Shown: piece by piece, positions 44,117 to 54,684 of the stretch | Layout: every line of letters begins with the position of its first letter | How positions within the stretch are numbered: position 1 is the first letter of the stretch | NCBI GenBank assembly: GCA_044226845.1 | Contig: JBGAGG010000011.1 | Coordinates: 55,411 to 119,410 of the forward strand | Direction: 5' to 3' | Source of the DNA: JAFDZO01 sp044226845 | GTDB lineage: Bacteria; Bacteroidota; Ignavibacteria; Tepidaquicellales; Tepidaquicellaceae | DNA: 64,000 nucleotides | Program-made: the position numbers and the translations under genes | The notes under the pieces: model-generated | What the model was told of the DNA's origin: nothing | The model's input: only the letters and a program-made list of their open reading frames with translations | Database searches by the model: none

Positions 44117-46552
44117 TTATTTTATACCGAATATTAAGTACTTTCTCATTTTCTGAACGAAGAAAAGCAGGGCAGAACTTGCAAAACCAATTAATAATAT
44201 GGCAGGCAGATATATCAGCTCGAGGAACTTTATCTCATAAAAATCTTTAAGAATATTTATAATACCGATATCGAAATTTGTAAATGTAAAAAAAAGAAAG
44301 ACAATGAGAAGTGTTAATGCATATCCTATGTAAAGTTTTTTGAACGGCTCTTTTCTTGTAAGAACAATGCAAAGAAAATTGGAAATAGCTGTTATAATAA
44401 TTATTGCAATCATTACCATCTGAATCTGTGATTCATCCTGCAGGCTATAAATACTCTGCATAATGAATTTTCCCAGATAACCCACAGCAACTATAAGAAC
44501 GGATGAAATTGAAACAAAAGAAAAGAGATCTTTCAGAAAATGTTCGGATTTTTCTGAATTCGAATTTTTCAATGTAATCATGAACGAAGGAAGGCCGATT
44601 GCAAAAATATTAAGCAAAGCGATTCTTCTCGGCGTTATAGGGAAATCAAGAAGAAATACCAGAGAAAGTATAGTAATAAATATTACAAGAAAATTTTTAG
44701 TTAAAAACAGCTTGGCAACGGAATTTACCGAATTAACAATTTTATTTCCTTCAATAAAAATATCCGGCAGTAATGAAAATTTATTTTTAAGAAGAACTAT
44801 ATCTGCAATCTCTTTTGTTATTTTACTTCCTTCCTCCATTGCAATACCCATGTCCGATTCTTTAATTGCCGGAAGATCGTTTACACCGTCTCCTATCATT
44901 GCAGTATAAATATTTCTCTTTTTCAATGCTTTTATAATGTGGAGCTTGTGTTCAGGCTTTAGACGTGCGAATATTGATTTTTCTAAAACCAGATTTGTAA
45001 ACTCTTCTTCATCAGTAATCTTTTCCAGCTGGCTGCCTGTCACAAGTTTATCATTAGATATATCCCATCCAATCTCACGAACAATTGCCTGAACGGAATC
45101 AGGCGCATCACCTGAAAGAATTTTGAAAGTAATTCCATTCTTTAAAAACAAACTGATTGCATCCATTACATCATCACGAATCTGATCACTTATAGATATT
45201 ATTGCAAACGGTTCAACAGATATGCTTTCAACATTCTCTTTTATTTCACTGAGCGAAGAGGCATTCTTCACTTCGCCAAATAAAAGATTTCTATAAATTT
45301 TAAGCTTATCATTTTCAAAAATATTTGAGAAGTATTTTTTACTCTCTTCATTAATCTTCTCAGAAAGCATATCATATCCACCAAGTATAAACACTCTTCT
45401 TTTATTTTCTATCTCGAGCTCCAATAAGCTTTTCTTAGTTTCAGAGCTGAACGGGATTTCATCAACAAACTTTGCTTCAGGGTAACTTGTAAAAATATCA
45501 ATTGCTCTTAACGTTGCATTTTTATCTGAAGAATGCAGCGCATAAGTGCCGAGAAGTTTCTTAATCTCTTCTTCATTTAAATTTTCAGCAAGGGAAATTC
45601 TATTAACCGATAGTTTATTTTGTGTAAGTGTACCTGTTTTATCCATGCAGACAATCTGCACGTTTGAAAATGATTCTATTGCATTCAGTTTCTGAATAAT
45701 AGCTCCTATGCGGCTTATCCGGTAAACACCTAGTGCAAAAGAAACTGAGGATAGCAGAACAAGTCCCTGCGGAACAAGAGACATTACTATAGTGGAGAGC
45801 TTCCGGATGAAATCAATATTAGCTGAAGCCATTAAATCCCAATGAACTGAAAGTTCAATACATACCAGCACAAGAGCAATACCGAAAAGGCATTTTACAA
45901 TAAAATTAATTCTTTGCTGTAACGGAGTTAATGTGAATTTATATTTCTTTGCCATTCCTGTTATGCTCATCGCATAACTTTCATCGCCAATTTTTTCTGC
46001 TTGATAAATTCCGTTGCCGGCTATGCAAAAGCTGCCGGAAAGAACTTCGTCATTTTCTTTTTTTCTTATGGGAAGCGATTCGCCTGTGAGAAGCGATTCA
46101 TCTATTTCAATATTGCTGACCTCTATCATTTTACCATCGACAATGATCTGGTCTCCCCGTTCCACACAAATAAAATCATCCTTAACAACTTCTTCCTGCG
46201 GAATTGTTTCCTTCTTACCATCGCGGATTACGGTAACTTCCTTAACAAGAAGAAGGTTTACTTTATCAAGAGCGCGCTTAGCTTTTATTTCCTGTATAAT
46301 TGCAATGAGCAGATTTAGAATAGCAGCCGTCGAAACGCCAATAGTATCTTTTATTAATTCAACGTTACCTGTTTTGATATAATAGATGAAAAGAAAAACA
46401 ACAACCGAAAAAATGATTAAATTGAAAACTGAAAAAACATTCTCAATAAAAATTTCACTTATTGTTTTTGTTTTATGTTTGGAGGATTTATTTATAAGTC
46501 CTTTTGCTATTCTATCTTGAACTTCTGCATTGGTTAATCCTTTATAAGTCAA
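44117..46552 (-). CDS. P-type ATPase of the CtpE/Exp7 type
   Basis: The 811-residue protein has the full P-type core: TGES (157-160), the phosphorylated Asp304 in DKTGTLTQ, GDGVNDLPAIKESDMGIAM and a long C-terminal membrane region. No N-terminal metal-binding CxxC domain is present, and TM4 has VPQGL rather than the CPC or PEGL of heavy-metal or Ca-type pumps. Together with the opening KGLTNAEVQDRIAKGLINKS it resembles Mycobacterium CtpE and pneumococcal Exp7, which are linked to calcium or other cation homeostasis. It lies 20 bases after pyrG. Confidence 0.83.
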   Translation of the reverse strand: MTYKGLTNAEVQDRIAKGLINKSSKHKTKTISEIFIENVFSVFNLIIFSVVVFLFIYYIKTGNVELIKDTIGVSTAAILNLLIAIIQEIKAKRALDKVNLLLVKEVTVIRDGKKETIPQEEVVKDDFICVERGDQIIVDGKMIEVSNIEIDESLLTGESLPIRKKENDEVLSGSFCIAGNGIYQAEKIGDESYAMSITGMAKKYKFTLTPLQQRINFIVKCLFGIALVLVCIELSVHWDLMASANIDFIRKLSTIVMSLVPQGLVLLSSVSFALGVYRISRIGAIIQKLNAIESFSNVQIVCMDKTGTLTQNKLSVNRISLAENLNEEEIKKLLGTYALHSSDKNATLRAIDIFTSYPEAKFVDEIPFSSETKKSLLELEIENKRRVFILGGYDMLSEKINEESKKYFSNIFENDKLKIYRNLLFGEVKNASSLSEIKENVESISVEPFAIISISDQIRDDVMDAISLFLKNGITFKILSGDAPDSVQAIVREIGWDISNDKLVTGSQLEKITDEEEFTNLVLEKSIFARLKPEHKLHIIKALKKRNIYTAMIGDGVNDLPAIKESDMGIAMEEGSKITKEIADIVLLKNKFSLLPDIFIEGNKIVNSVNSVAKLFLTKNFLVIFITILSLVFLLDFPITPRRIALLNIFAIGLPSFMITLKNSNSEKSEHFLKDLFSFVSISSVLIVAVGYLGKFIMQSIYSLQDESQIQMVMIAIIIITAISNFLCIVLTRKEPFKKLYIGYALTLLIVFLFFTFTNFDIGIINILKDFYEIKFLELIYLPAILLIGFASSALLFFVQKMRKYLIFGIK

Positions 46553-46572
46553 ATTGTCAATATTTAGTTAGT

Positions 46573-48186
46573 TCATTTATGATTAATACACGCTTTTACA
46601 AACTCTCTGAATATAGGATGAGGAATAACAACACGTGATTTTAATTCAGGATGAAACTGGCAGCCAATAAAAAAAGGATGTACTTTATGCGGCAGCTCAA
46701 TCATTTCTACAAGTTTTCCGTCAGGGGAAACTCCGGAGAATATCAATCCTTTTTGAGAGAGTATTTCTTTGAATTCGTTGTTCACTTCATATCTGTGTCT
46801 GTGTCTTTCATTGATAAATTCTTTTCCGTAAACTTTATTAGCCAAAGTATTTTTTTCAATGATGCATGGATAGGAGCCAAGCCTCATCGAGCCGCCTTTT
46901 TGAGAAACGGTTTTTTGATTTTCCATAATATCAATGACGTTGTACTTTACCTGCTTGAATTCTGCAGAGTTGGCGTTTTTAAGATTTGCAACATTGCGGG
47001 CAAACTCTACCACTGCGCATTGAAGCCCAAGACAAATTCCGAAGAAAGGAATTTTATTTTCACGCACGTATTGTATTGTTTTTATTTTTCCTTCGATGCC
47101 TCTGTCGCCAAATCCTGGACATACAAGTAATCCTTTTACTCCGGCAAAAATATTTTTGGTGTTCTTAGGATTTTTCTCTATTTCTTCTGCATCGATCCAT
47201 TTCAGGTTAACTTTTACTTCGTTATAAGCGCCGGCATGAATGAACGATTCCAGAATACTTTTATATGCATCGGGCACCTGATTATATTTTCCGCAGATAC
47301 CAATTGTGACTTCTTTCTGCGGCGTTATAATTTTATCGACAACTTTTTTCCACTCTGTAAGATTCGGCTTACCGCATTTAAGTTTTAATTTTTTAATTAC
47401 AACCTCATCAAGCTTTTCACCTTTTAAATTCAACGGAACTTCATAAATTGATTTTGCATCAAGCGCCTGTAGAACGGAATCAGTATCTATGTTACAGAAT
47501 AAACCAATCTTTGCTTTTACTTCTTTTGATATTGCCTGTTCGCTCCTGCAAAGGAGTATATCAGGCTGCACACCGATCTCAAGCAAAGTTTTTACGGAGT
47601 GCTGAGTGGGCTTTGTTTTAATTTCCCCTGCTGAACGTATGTAAGGAATAAGAGTAAGATGAATACAAAGTGAATTATTTTTTCCGCGCTCATGCATGAA
47701 CTGCCGCATAGCTTCTAGAAATGGAAGTGACTCAATATCACCAACAGTACCGCCAATTTCCGTAATGATTACATCATAATCATTTGTTTTGGAAACCTGT
47801 GCAAAGCGTCTTTTTATCTCATCTGTAATATGAGGAATAACCTGTACTGTTGCGCCAAGATAATCCCCTCTTCTCTCTTTATTGATAACTTCATTATATA
47901 CCTGTCCTGTTGTAGTATTATTCATCCTGCTCATATTTTCATCGAGAAATCTTTCATAGTGGCCAAGATCTAAATCCGTCTCCGCGCCGTCTTCTGTAAC
48001 AAAGACTTCTCCATGCTGCAATGGAGACATTGTACCGGGGTCAACATTTATATATGGATCAAATTTCTGAATGGTAACTCTTAAGCCACGGGACTTTAAT
48101 AAAAGTCCAAGTGATGCTGATGCAATGCCTTTGCCTAGCGATGATACAACTCCGCCTGTGAGGAAAATATATTTTGGTTGTTTCAA
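46573..48186 (-). CDS. pyrG: CTP synthase
   Basis: The 537-residue enzyme is full length. The synthetase half opens with KYIFLTGGVVSSLGKGI and has DPYINVDPGTMSPLQHGEVF; the glutaminase half has the nucleophile Cys in FGICLGLQCAV and the closing His/Glu in FHPELKSR. It aminates UTP to CTP using glutamine. It is 4 bases after kdsB in the plsC-gatC-kdsB-pyrG operon; the CTP it makes is the direct cosubstrate of KdsB. Confidence 0.97.
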   Translation of the reverse strand: MKQPKYIFLTGGVVSSLGKGIASASLGLLLKSRGLRVTIQKFDPYINVDPGTMSPLQHGEVFVTEDGAETDLDLGHYERFLDENMSRMNNTTTGQVYNEVINKERRGDYLGATVQVIPHITDEIKRRFAQVSKTNDYDVIITEIGGTVGDIESLPFLEAMRQFMHERGKNNSLCIHLTLIPYIRSAGEIKTKPTQHSVKTLLEIGVQPDILLCRSEQAISKEVKAKIGLFCNIDTDSVLQALDAKSIYEVPLNLKGEKLDEVVIKKLKLKCGKPNLTEWKKVVDKIITPQKEVTIGICGKYNQVPDAYKSILESFIHAGAYNEVKVNLKWIDAEEIEKNPKNTKNIFAGVKGLLVCPGFGDRGIEGKIKTIQYVRENKIPFFGICLGLQCAVVEFARNVANLKNANSAEFKQVKYNVIDIMENQKTVSQKGGSMRLGSYPCIIEKNTLANKVYGKEFINERHRHRYEVNNEFKEILSQKGLIFSGVSPDGKLVEMIELPHKVHPFFIGCQFHPELKSRVVIPHPIFREFVKACINHK

Positions 48187-48190
48187 ATGA

Positions 48191-48928
48191 TTATTTATTT
48201 GCAGTACTATTTATAAAATTTTTTAGATCTGAGGGAGTATCGATAGAGATTGACTCTCTATCTGTCAGTACAACTTTTATTTTTTCACCGTTATCAAGAA
48301 ATCTTAATTGCTCCAACTTTTCGAGTTTTTCAAGCTTTGAAGGTTTCAGATTTTTAAGGTTCATTAAAAATTTCCTTCTGTAAACATACAATCCTATATG
48401 TTTATAAAAATCGTATATCTTTACATTGTTAATATGGTCTCTGTCAAAAGGAATATTATTCCTTGAGAAATACAAAGCGAAATTATTTTTATCGAAGACA
48501 ACTTTTACTTTATTCTCATCCCTCAAATCATAACCATTCTCAATTCTTATAGCAAGTGTAGATATATTTACTTTCTTAACTTTTAACAGAGGCATTATTA
48601 CTTTATCTATATCTTTCGGATTTATTCCGGGCTCATCACCCTGAACATTCACAACTATATCACACTTTATTTTTTTTATAACTTCGCAGATTCTGTCAGT
48701 ACCTGATTCATGCTCTTTTGAAGTCATTACTACTTTTCCGCCAAAATTTTTTACGGATTCATAAATCCTTTCATCATCTGTAGCAACTAAAACTTTATCA
48801 ACCAGCTTTGATTCTTTTACTCTTTCATAAACATGCTGAATCATCGGCTTGCCATTGATATTTACTAACGGCTTCCCGGGGAAACGTGTTGAATCGTATC
48901 TTGCAGGTATAACTGCGAGAATCTTCAT
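48191..48928 (-). CDS. kdsB: CMP-KDO synthetase
   Basis: The 245-residue cytidylyltransferase opens with ILAVIPARYDSTRFPGKPLV and has DKVLVATDDERI, TSKEHESGTDRICEV and VNVQGDEPGI, the usual KdsB motifs. It activates KDO with CTP for LPS inner core synthesis, which shows that the organism makes LPS. It is 2 bases after gatC and 4 before pyrG. Confidence 0.95.
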   Translation of the reverse strand: MKILAVIPARYDSTRFPGKPLVNINGKPMIQHVYERVKESKLVDKVLVATDDERIYESVKNFGGKVVMTSKEHESGTDRICEVIKKIKCDIVVNVQGDEPGINPKDIDKVIMPLLKVKKVNISTLAIRIENGYDLRDENKVKVVFDKNNFALYFSRNNIPFDRDHINNVKIYDFYKHIGLYVYRRKFLMNLKNLKPSKLEKLEKLEQLRFLDNGEKIKVVLTDRESISIDTPSDLKNFINSTANK

Positions 48929-48930
48929 GA

Positions 48931-49221
48931 TTATTTTTCCATAACTTTCGGGACTTTGAAAAATTTCTGCGTTTTTGCAGGAGCGTTTTTTAATGCCTCT
49001 TCAGTTGTAAGCCATGGCTTTACTTCATCTTCACGCATAACATTTTCAGTCTCGTTAATATTTTCAAGAGGTTCTACATCCGTTAAATCGAGTTCATTTA
49101 ATTGCTCAATATATCCAAGTACCTGGTTCATATCTTTTTGAAGTTTAATTTTTTCTTCTTCTGAAAATTTTAACTTTGCTAACTGAGCAATTTTTTCTAC
49201 TTCCGGTATTGTGACTGACAT
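48931..49221 (-). CDS. gatC: Glutamyl-tRNA(Gln)/aspartyl-tRNA(Asn) amidotransferase subunit C
   Basis: The 96-residue protein has the GatC pattern: TIPEVEKIAQLAKLKFSEEE, a central LGYIEQLNELDLTDVEPLEN and a C-terminal MREDEVKPWLTTEEALKNAP. It bridges GatA and GatB, which are not in this window. It is 3 bases after plsC. Confidence 0.93.
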   Translation of the reverse strand: MSVTIPEVEKIAQLAKLKFSEEEKIKLQKDMNQVLGYIEQLNELDLTDVEPLENINETENVMREDEVKPWLTTEEALKNAPAKTQKFFKVPKVMEK

Positions 49222-49224
49222 GAT

Positions 49225-49908
49225 TTAGTTGTTTGGTAAATTGCTTTGTACTATTTCTTTTATTTCCTGTAAAAATCCTTTGTCCTTTTTGTACTCCATC
49301 GGCTTGCTGAAAACAACTTTGACTTCTCCGCCGTTTATATGAAGCTTTCCCTTGGATAAAATCTTGTACGAATTTATAATTGTTCCGGCTATGATTTTAG
49401 CATTAGAACCTTCAGCAAGAATAAATGTGCCTCTTTTAAATTCACCGAGTTTACCGTCTTCACTTCGTGTTCCTTCGGGAAATATCACCAATGATATTCC
49501 GTGTACCAATCTTTTTGCCGCATCTTTTAAAGTTTTCATCGCCGCTCTTGCATCCACTCTGTCAATAGGTATGTAACCTGAAAGATACATCGCCCATCCG
49601 AAAATAGGAATCTGCGTTAGAGATTTTTTATATATAAATCTTATATTCGATGGCGCAGCCTGCATAAGAATCGGTATATCAAACATACTCTGGTGATTCG
49701 TTACAAAAATATAGCTCTCACCTTTTTTTATATTCTCATTTCCTTCAACTGTTAACTTTACTCCCGCAACAGCAAGTGTAATTTTAGAAAAAGCCCTCGT
49801 AAGTACATACGTTATTTTCCCGCGGTAATCAAAAGGGTACGAAACAATGGTAATTGCCGCAATGATAAGACCGGAAATTGCAATAAGGAAAACTTTTAAG
49901 TAGGACAT
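49225..49908 (-). CDS. plsC: 1-acyl-glycerol-3-phosphate acyltransferase
   Basis: The start at 49908 (MSYLKVFLIAISGLIIAAI) was chosen because the longer frame from 49986 starts within a terminator hairpin. The 227-residue protein has an N-terminal membrane helix, NHQSMFDIP (the HX4D catalytic motif), GYIPIDR and FPEGTRS. It makes phosphatidic acid in phospholipid synthesis. It heads the plsC-gatC-kdsB-pyrG operon. Confidence 0.92.
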   Translation of the reverse strand: MSYLKVFLIAISGLIIAAITIVSYPFDYRGKITYVLTRAFSKITLAVAGVKLTVEGNENIKKGESYIFVTNHQSMFDIPILMQAAPSNIRFIYKKSLTQIPIFGWAMYLSGYIPIDRVDARAAMKTLKDAAKRLVHGISLVIFPEGTRSEDGKLGEFKRGTFILAEGSNAKIIAGTIINSYKILSKGKLHINGGEVKVVFSKPMEYKKDKGFLQEIKEIVQSNLPNN

Positions 49909-49946
49909 TTTGTAAAAATACCTAATAAGTGAAAAACTTAAAAGAG

Positions 49947-49981
49947 AAAAGGCGGCTTCGAAACAATCAAAACCGCCTTTT
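49947..49981 (-). terminator. Terminator of the T9SS carboxypeptidase gene
   Basis: AAAAGGCGG pairs with CCGCCTTTT (9 bp, 17-base loop). It lies 26 bases after the stop at 50008 and upstream of plsC, and shows the plsC frame from 49986 is not translated. Confidence 0.82.
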
Positions 49982-50007
49982 TCCAAAAAGAACTATATTA
50001 AAACAAT

Positions 50008-52419
50008 TTACTTTATTAAAAGCATTTTCTTTGTTTCAGCAAAGCCTTCGGATTCAAGCTTATAATAATAAACTCCTGAAGATAATGCTGATGCATTAAA
50101 GCTGAATTCATATGAACCGACTGTCTGATTATTATTTACAAGCTCTGAAACAACTTTACCTGTCATATCATATACTTTAAGACTTACAAATCCGCTCCTT
50201 GCAATTGCATATTTAATTTTTGTGGACGGGTTGAACGGATTAGGATAATTTTGATTCAATGAATACTTAGCTGCAATCTCACTTATTTGATTTACACCTG
50301 TAACTGTACTGTAATTCGTAAGCTTTATATCATCAACGTACCATCCGTCAGCAACAGTACCTGCATCTGCAGATAATCTGAATCTGATCTTAAGATTTGA
50401 TGAGCCTGCTGCATACTGAGTAATATCCAATGAAACCTGAGTCCATGTTGTCATTGTTCCGTTATAGGTGGTAACTGTCTGCCAGGTAGTTCCGTTATTA
50501 CTTGAGACTTCCACATTACAGAAGTCGTATCCTGCCTCTGTTGCATATCTGTGCCAGAAGTTTAAAAATACTACAGGATAAGCAGCTATATTAATAGAAG
50601 TGGTAAGTGTCATCGAAGTATTAGCATTATTCTGATAATTTCCTGTAGGGCTGTCTGTAAATGATTTTGTCGGTGAATGAGATTGTGTAGTTGTTTGTGC
50701 CCAAGTTCCGACTGCAGTCCAATTAGAAAATGTTTGTTCAGCACTATCGGCAAAAGTTACTATACCAGCTCCAATATTAGCATATACTGTTTTTGAATAG
50801 AGAGTAGTATCGTTTTGTTTAATTTTGATTAATACAGGAACTGAATAATTATTTGGTGCACCTGCTGCCAATGAAAAATTATAAGTAACGCTATCAGCAG
50901 TAAATGACGCTAATGATGGTCTTGAATATACAGGGCTGGTAATATTTATAAAACTACTGGTAGAAGAGGCTTCTACTTTTACATTAGAAGCAGCAACTAA
51001 TCCTTTATTTTTGAATTTAACTTTTATTGACCCGGATTCCCCTTGTGAATAAGGAGTTGTTTTATTTAATGCAATTGAATTGGGAGCTACGTATGCACCG
51101 GTTATCAAAGACATATATTTATTTGATTCAAGCATACCCTGTGCCAGAGGAAGAATTTCTGCCTGTGTAGGCCAGAAACCTGTTAACCCTGTTTCAGGTG
51201 TCAACGCAATAACTTTTTTTGTAGGATTGATAGAATCATTATAGTACCAGTCATCTGCTCCGCCTCTTACAGTATATCCTACAGTTTGAGAAGCGAAACC
51301 TGTTGTATAATTATTTGTAGCCTTCATATCTGCAAGATACTCATTGAACTTTGCATCGTCAGGTGTGGGTGTAGGATCAGACCATGCCCACGGTTTTATT
51401 ATATAATTTCCATAAGTATGAGCACCGAATACTGCATTGAAATTTCTGGAGTTAAAGAACTGAACAACATTTTGAGTTTCCTTTTCTGAGAACGGGTGTT
51501 TCCCTCTGTATGTACCGCTTCCGCCGCTGCATGAATCTGTACTTGAGCCATTATTCGATGAATTCCAGTATTGATAAATTCCATAATTTCTGTTTGGGTC
51601 TACAGCGCCGCAGTTACCGGTTGAAACGTGTTTATTTGCTCTCCACATTCCTCCGCCATTCGGATTTGTTGTCTGATTATGAACATATCCGTCTGGATTA
51701 TAAATCGGCATAAAATATAATTCTCTATTGTTGAGAATATAAGTTGCAACAGGGTCTATATTATAATTTTCAAGAAGCCAATACATATAATAAATTAGAT
51801 GCTCCATCGCTTCCGGCTCACGTGCGTGAATCATAGCATGATAGAAAATCTCAGGTTTACCCTGAACAACATTAGGATTGTTTGACATTCTGACAACCCA
51901 CTGGTTTCTTCCTTCGTAAGTTGTTCCTATTGAAAATTTAGCTGAGATTAAATTCGGATACTGAATTCTCATAGAATCCAGTTTATTAACCATTTCATTA
52001 AAATTTAAAAATCCTGCCAGTGAACCGTAAATAGAGTGGCTCACTGCAAAATCTCTTTCAGATTCAACAAGAGATGCCTGCTTCTGGGTTTCTGTCATTT
52101 TGGGGTAATTATTAAAATGCTCCATCCAGTCAGGGATTAATATTTCAAAGCTTACGCCGGAAACTCTTAACATATTTATTTCAGTAGCTGAAAGCCATGC
52201 ATCACGGAATTCTCCAACTTTACCCGTAGAATGGTCTAAATGTAAACCCGCGTTTTCCATTCTATCGAAGTCAGCCGATGTTCTTGCAAATATTCTAACA
52301 TGAGAATATTTTTCCTGAACTTCAACCTGGTTTTCTGAAAAAACTTCAGTAGATACTATATATGTTAAAGCTAATACTATAATTACGAATGAATTAATTA
52401 GTAATTTTGTGCTTTTCAT
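50008..52419 (-). CDS. T9SS-exported M14 zinc carboxypeptidase
   Basis: The 803-residue protein has a signal peptide (MKSTKLLINSFVIIVLALTY ...), a propeptide (~30-125) and an M14 domain (~135-440) with zinc ligands His198 and Glu201 (HAREPEAME), His334 (FGAHTYGNY) and catalytic Glu409 (LTPETG). It resembles carboxypeptidase T. Residues ~445-540 form a CARDB-like domain, ~545-715 a jelly-roll MAM-type domain, and the end is a T9SS type A domain (LNQNYPNPFNPSTKIKY ... TKKMLLIK). It degrades peptides from the C-terminus outside the cell. Confidence 0.92.
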   Translation of the reverse strand: MKSTKLLINSFVIIVLALTYIVSTEVFSENQVEVQEKYSHVRIFARTSADFDRMENAGLHLDHSTGKVGEFRDAWLSATEINMLRVSGVSFEILIPDWMEHFNNYPKMTETQKQASLVESERDFAVSHSIYGSLAGFLNFNEMVNKLDSMRIQYPNLISAKFSIGTTYEGRNQWVVRMSNNPNVVQGKPEIFYHAMIHAREPEAMEHLIYYMYWLLENYNIDPVATYILNNRELYFMPIYNPDGYVHNQTTNPNGGGMWRANKHVSTGNCGAVDPNRNYGIYQYWNSSNNGSSTDSCSGGSGTYRGKHPFSEKETQNVVQFFNSRNFNAVFGAHTYGNYIIKPWAWSDPTPTPDDAKFNEYLADMKATNNYTTGFASQTVGYTVRGGADDWYYNDSINPTKKVIALTPETGLTGFWPTQAEILPLAQGMLESNKYMSLITGAYVAPNSIALNKTTPYSQGESGSIKVKFKNKGLVAASNVKVEASSTSSFINITSPVYSRPSLASFTADSVTYNFSLAAGAPNNYSVPVLIKIKQNDTTLYSKTVYANIGAGIVTFADSAEQTFSNWTAVGTWAQTTTQSHSPTKSFTDSPTGNYQNNANTSMTLTTSINIAAYPVVFLNFWHRYATEAGYDFCNVEVSSNNGTTWQTVTTYNGTMTTWTQVSLDITQYAAGSSNLKIRFRLSADAGTVADGWYVDDIKLTNYSTVTGVNQISEIAAKYSLNQNYPNPFNPSTKIKYAIARSGFVSLKVYDMTGKVVSELVNNNQTVGSYEFSFNASALSSGVYYYKLESEGFAETKKMLLIK

Positions 52420-52512
52420 TTGTGTTTGTAAGAAGGGTTATTAGTTTTTTATTTTGGTGAAGAATTAAGTTAGCGAATGTGTTATTTTTAATCAATCTAA
52501 TATATTTCATAC

Positions 52513-52537
52513 AAATCTGCCCTGTATTTGCAGATTT
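52513..52537. promoter_or_regulatory. Inverted repeat AAATCTGC-(9)-GCAGATTT between divergent genes
   Basis: Perfect 8-base arms around 9 bases. It is 94 bases upstream of the carboxypeptidase start and 19 bases upstream of recG, so it could be an operator for either or a part of the recG leader. Confidence 0.4.
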
Positions 52538-52555
52538 TAACAATAAATTAAATAC

Positions 52556-54627
52556 TTGGATATTAAGTTTTTAAAAGGCGTAGGCGAAAAACGCTCCGAA
52601 GCATTTGAAAAAATAGGAATAACAAAAATTGAAGACTTCCTCAGTTTTATTCCGCGTGATTATATAGAGCAAATTCAAATCAAAGATATTTTTAAGTATA
52701 CGGGCAAAAATGTTTTGGTATCAGGAGAAATTATTGATGTGCGTCTCCCACGAAAAAGCAGCCAGCCTTTAACTGTTCATTTAAAAGATAATACCGGCGC
52801 AACCGAAATCCCGATTTTCGGAGCAAGTGAATTCAGGAATAAGCAGTTCAGATTAAAAGACAGATTTGTATTCGTCGGTAAAGTCAGCGATAAATTTTTC
52901 TTCGGCAATAATAAAATTGAATACCGCGACCATCTGAAATTTGATCCTTATGATAAATACTTCACCGATTTTCTTAAGTTCAAATATATTCCTGTATATG
53001 AACTCTCAGGAGTTTTGAAAAAGACTTTTATAAAACCTCTTCTTCTTTCTAAAATTGTATTTAATGCTTTCAGGGAATTACTAAATCAAAACTTCAGTCT
53101 TGTAGATGAAACTCTTCCTCCGGATATCTTAAAAGAGAATAATCTTATTTCGAAGAAAGATGCTATTCTCAGAATAAACTTCCCACATACTATAGAGCAG
53201 GTTGAAATTGCAAGGCAGAGATTAGCATTCGAAGAAATATTTTTCCTTGAAATAGTTCTCCTGTAATTGAAGAGGTAAAGAAAGTTCTGAGCTTCGAACT
53301 GACCGGTGCGCAGAAGAGAGTTATCAACGAGATATATAAAGACATGAACTCGGAACGCGTAATGAACAGACTTCTGCAGGGAGATGTCGGAAGCGGAAAA
53401 ACAATCGTAGCTTTGATTGCAATTATGATAGCCGTAGATAACGGATTCCAGACTGCATTCATGTGCCCTACCGAAATTCTTGCCGAGCAGCATTACAAAA
53501 CAATTACAGATTTCATTGCTAAGATTAATGATGCAAGAGAAGGAAGTAATAAAGAAAAAATAAAGGTCTCTATTTTAATCGGCGGGCAAAAGAAAAAATT
53601 AAGAGGAGAAATATTGGAGGATATTCAAACTGGAAAATCTAATATTGTTATAGGAACACATGCCTTATTTCAAGATAAAGTTGAGTTTAAAAATCTTGGG
53701 TTTGTTGTAATAGACGAGCAGCATAAATTCGGTGTAATGCAGCGCGCACGTCTGAAACAAAAGGGTGAAAATCCCGATACACTTGTAATGACAGCAACTC
53801 CTATTCCAAGAACGCTTTCATTAACTTACTATGGGGACTTAGATGTATCTATTATTGATGAGCTGCCCAAAGGAAGAATTCCGATTAAAACTGCAATCCG
53901 TTACGATGATGATAAACTACAAATTTTTGAATTTGTTAAAGAACAGATTAAAGAAGGGCGGCAGATATATATAATTTACCCTATTATAGATGAGTCCGAG
54001 AAACTGGATTTAAAATCGGCTGAAGAAAATTTTAAACAACTTAAAGAAAGATTTTTTTCAGAGTACAACGTTGATATGATTCACGGCAGAATGCTTTGGT
54101 ATGAAAAAGAAGAAGTGATGGAAAGATTTAAAAATAAGCAGAGCGATATACTAGTCGCAACAACCGTAATCGAAGTCGGTATTGATATTCCTAATGCATC
54201 GGTTATGATTATTGAAGAAGCGCAAAGATTCGGATTATCACAGCTGCATCAATTACGGGGAAGAGTAGGCAGAGGCGCAGAGCAATCTTATTGTATTCTT
54301 ATTGCGCGGACTGAAAACAACAGCGATAACGAAGATTACATTAAGAGATTAAAAATAATGGAAGAGACAACTGATGGATTTAAAATTGCCGAAGCAGATA
54401 TGGAAATAAGAGGACCCGGAGAATTTTTCGGAATAAGACAATCGGGAGTCTTAAATTTCTCCTCTATGGATTTGGTAAAGGATAAAGATATAGTAGTAAA
54501 AGCAAAGGACATTGCATTCAAAATTATAGAAGAAGACCCGCAGTTAAGAAAACCCGAGCACGAAGTAATAAGAAAAGCATTTGTGAACAACTATGAAGAT
54601 GCGATTTATTTGATGAGTGTGGCATAG
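52556..54627 (+). pseudogene. recG: ATP-dependent DNA helicase RecG, disrupted by internal deletion and frameshift
   Basis: A first frame (TTG start at 52556, LDIKFLKGVGEKRSEAFEK) covers the wedge/OB part to 53266, ending EEIFFLEIVLL. A second frame, open from 53251, continues SSPVIEEVKKVLSFELTGAQ and runs to 54627 with GDVGSGKT, DEQHKFGVMQ, TATPIPRTL and the QLRGRVGRG motif. The two halves are in different frames and the joining helix is about 15-20 residues too short compared with E. coli RecG, so at least one deletion of about 50 bases, not a multiple of three, is implied. RecG reverses stalled forks; this copy should be inactive unless the sequence has an assembly error. Confidence 0.9.
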
Positions 54628-54684
54628 CAATTAACAATTAACAGAATATACACTCATAACTCATAACTCAAACTAAATAAAATC

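Noticed and set aside
49909..49986. Upstream start for plsC
   Set aside because: It lies inside the terminator hairpin of the preceding gene.
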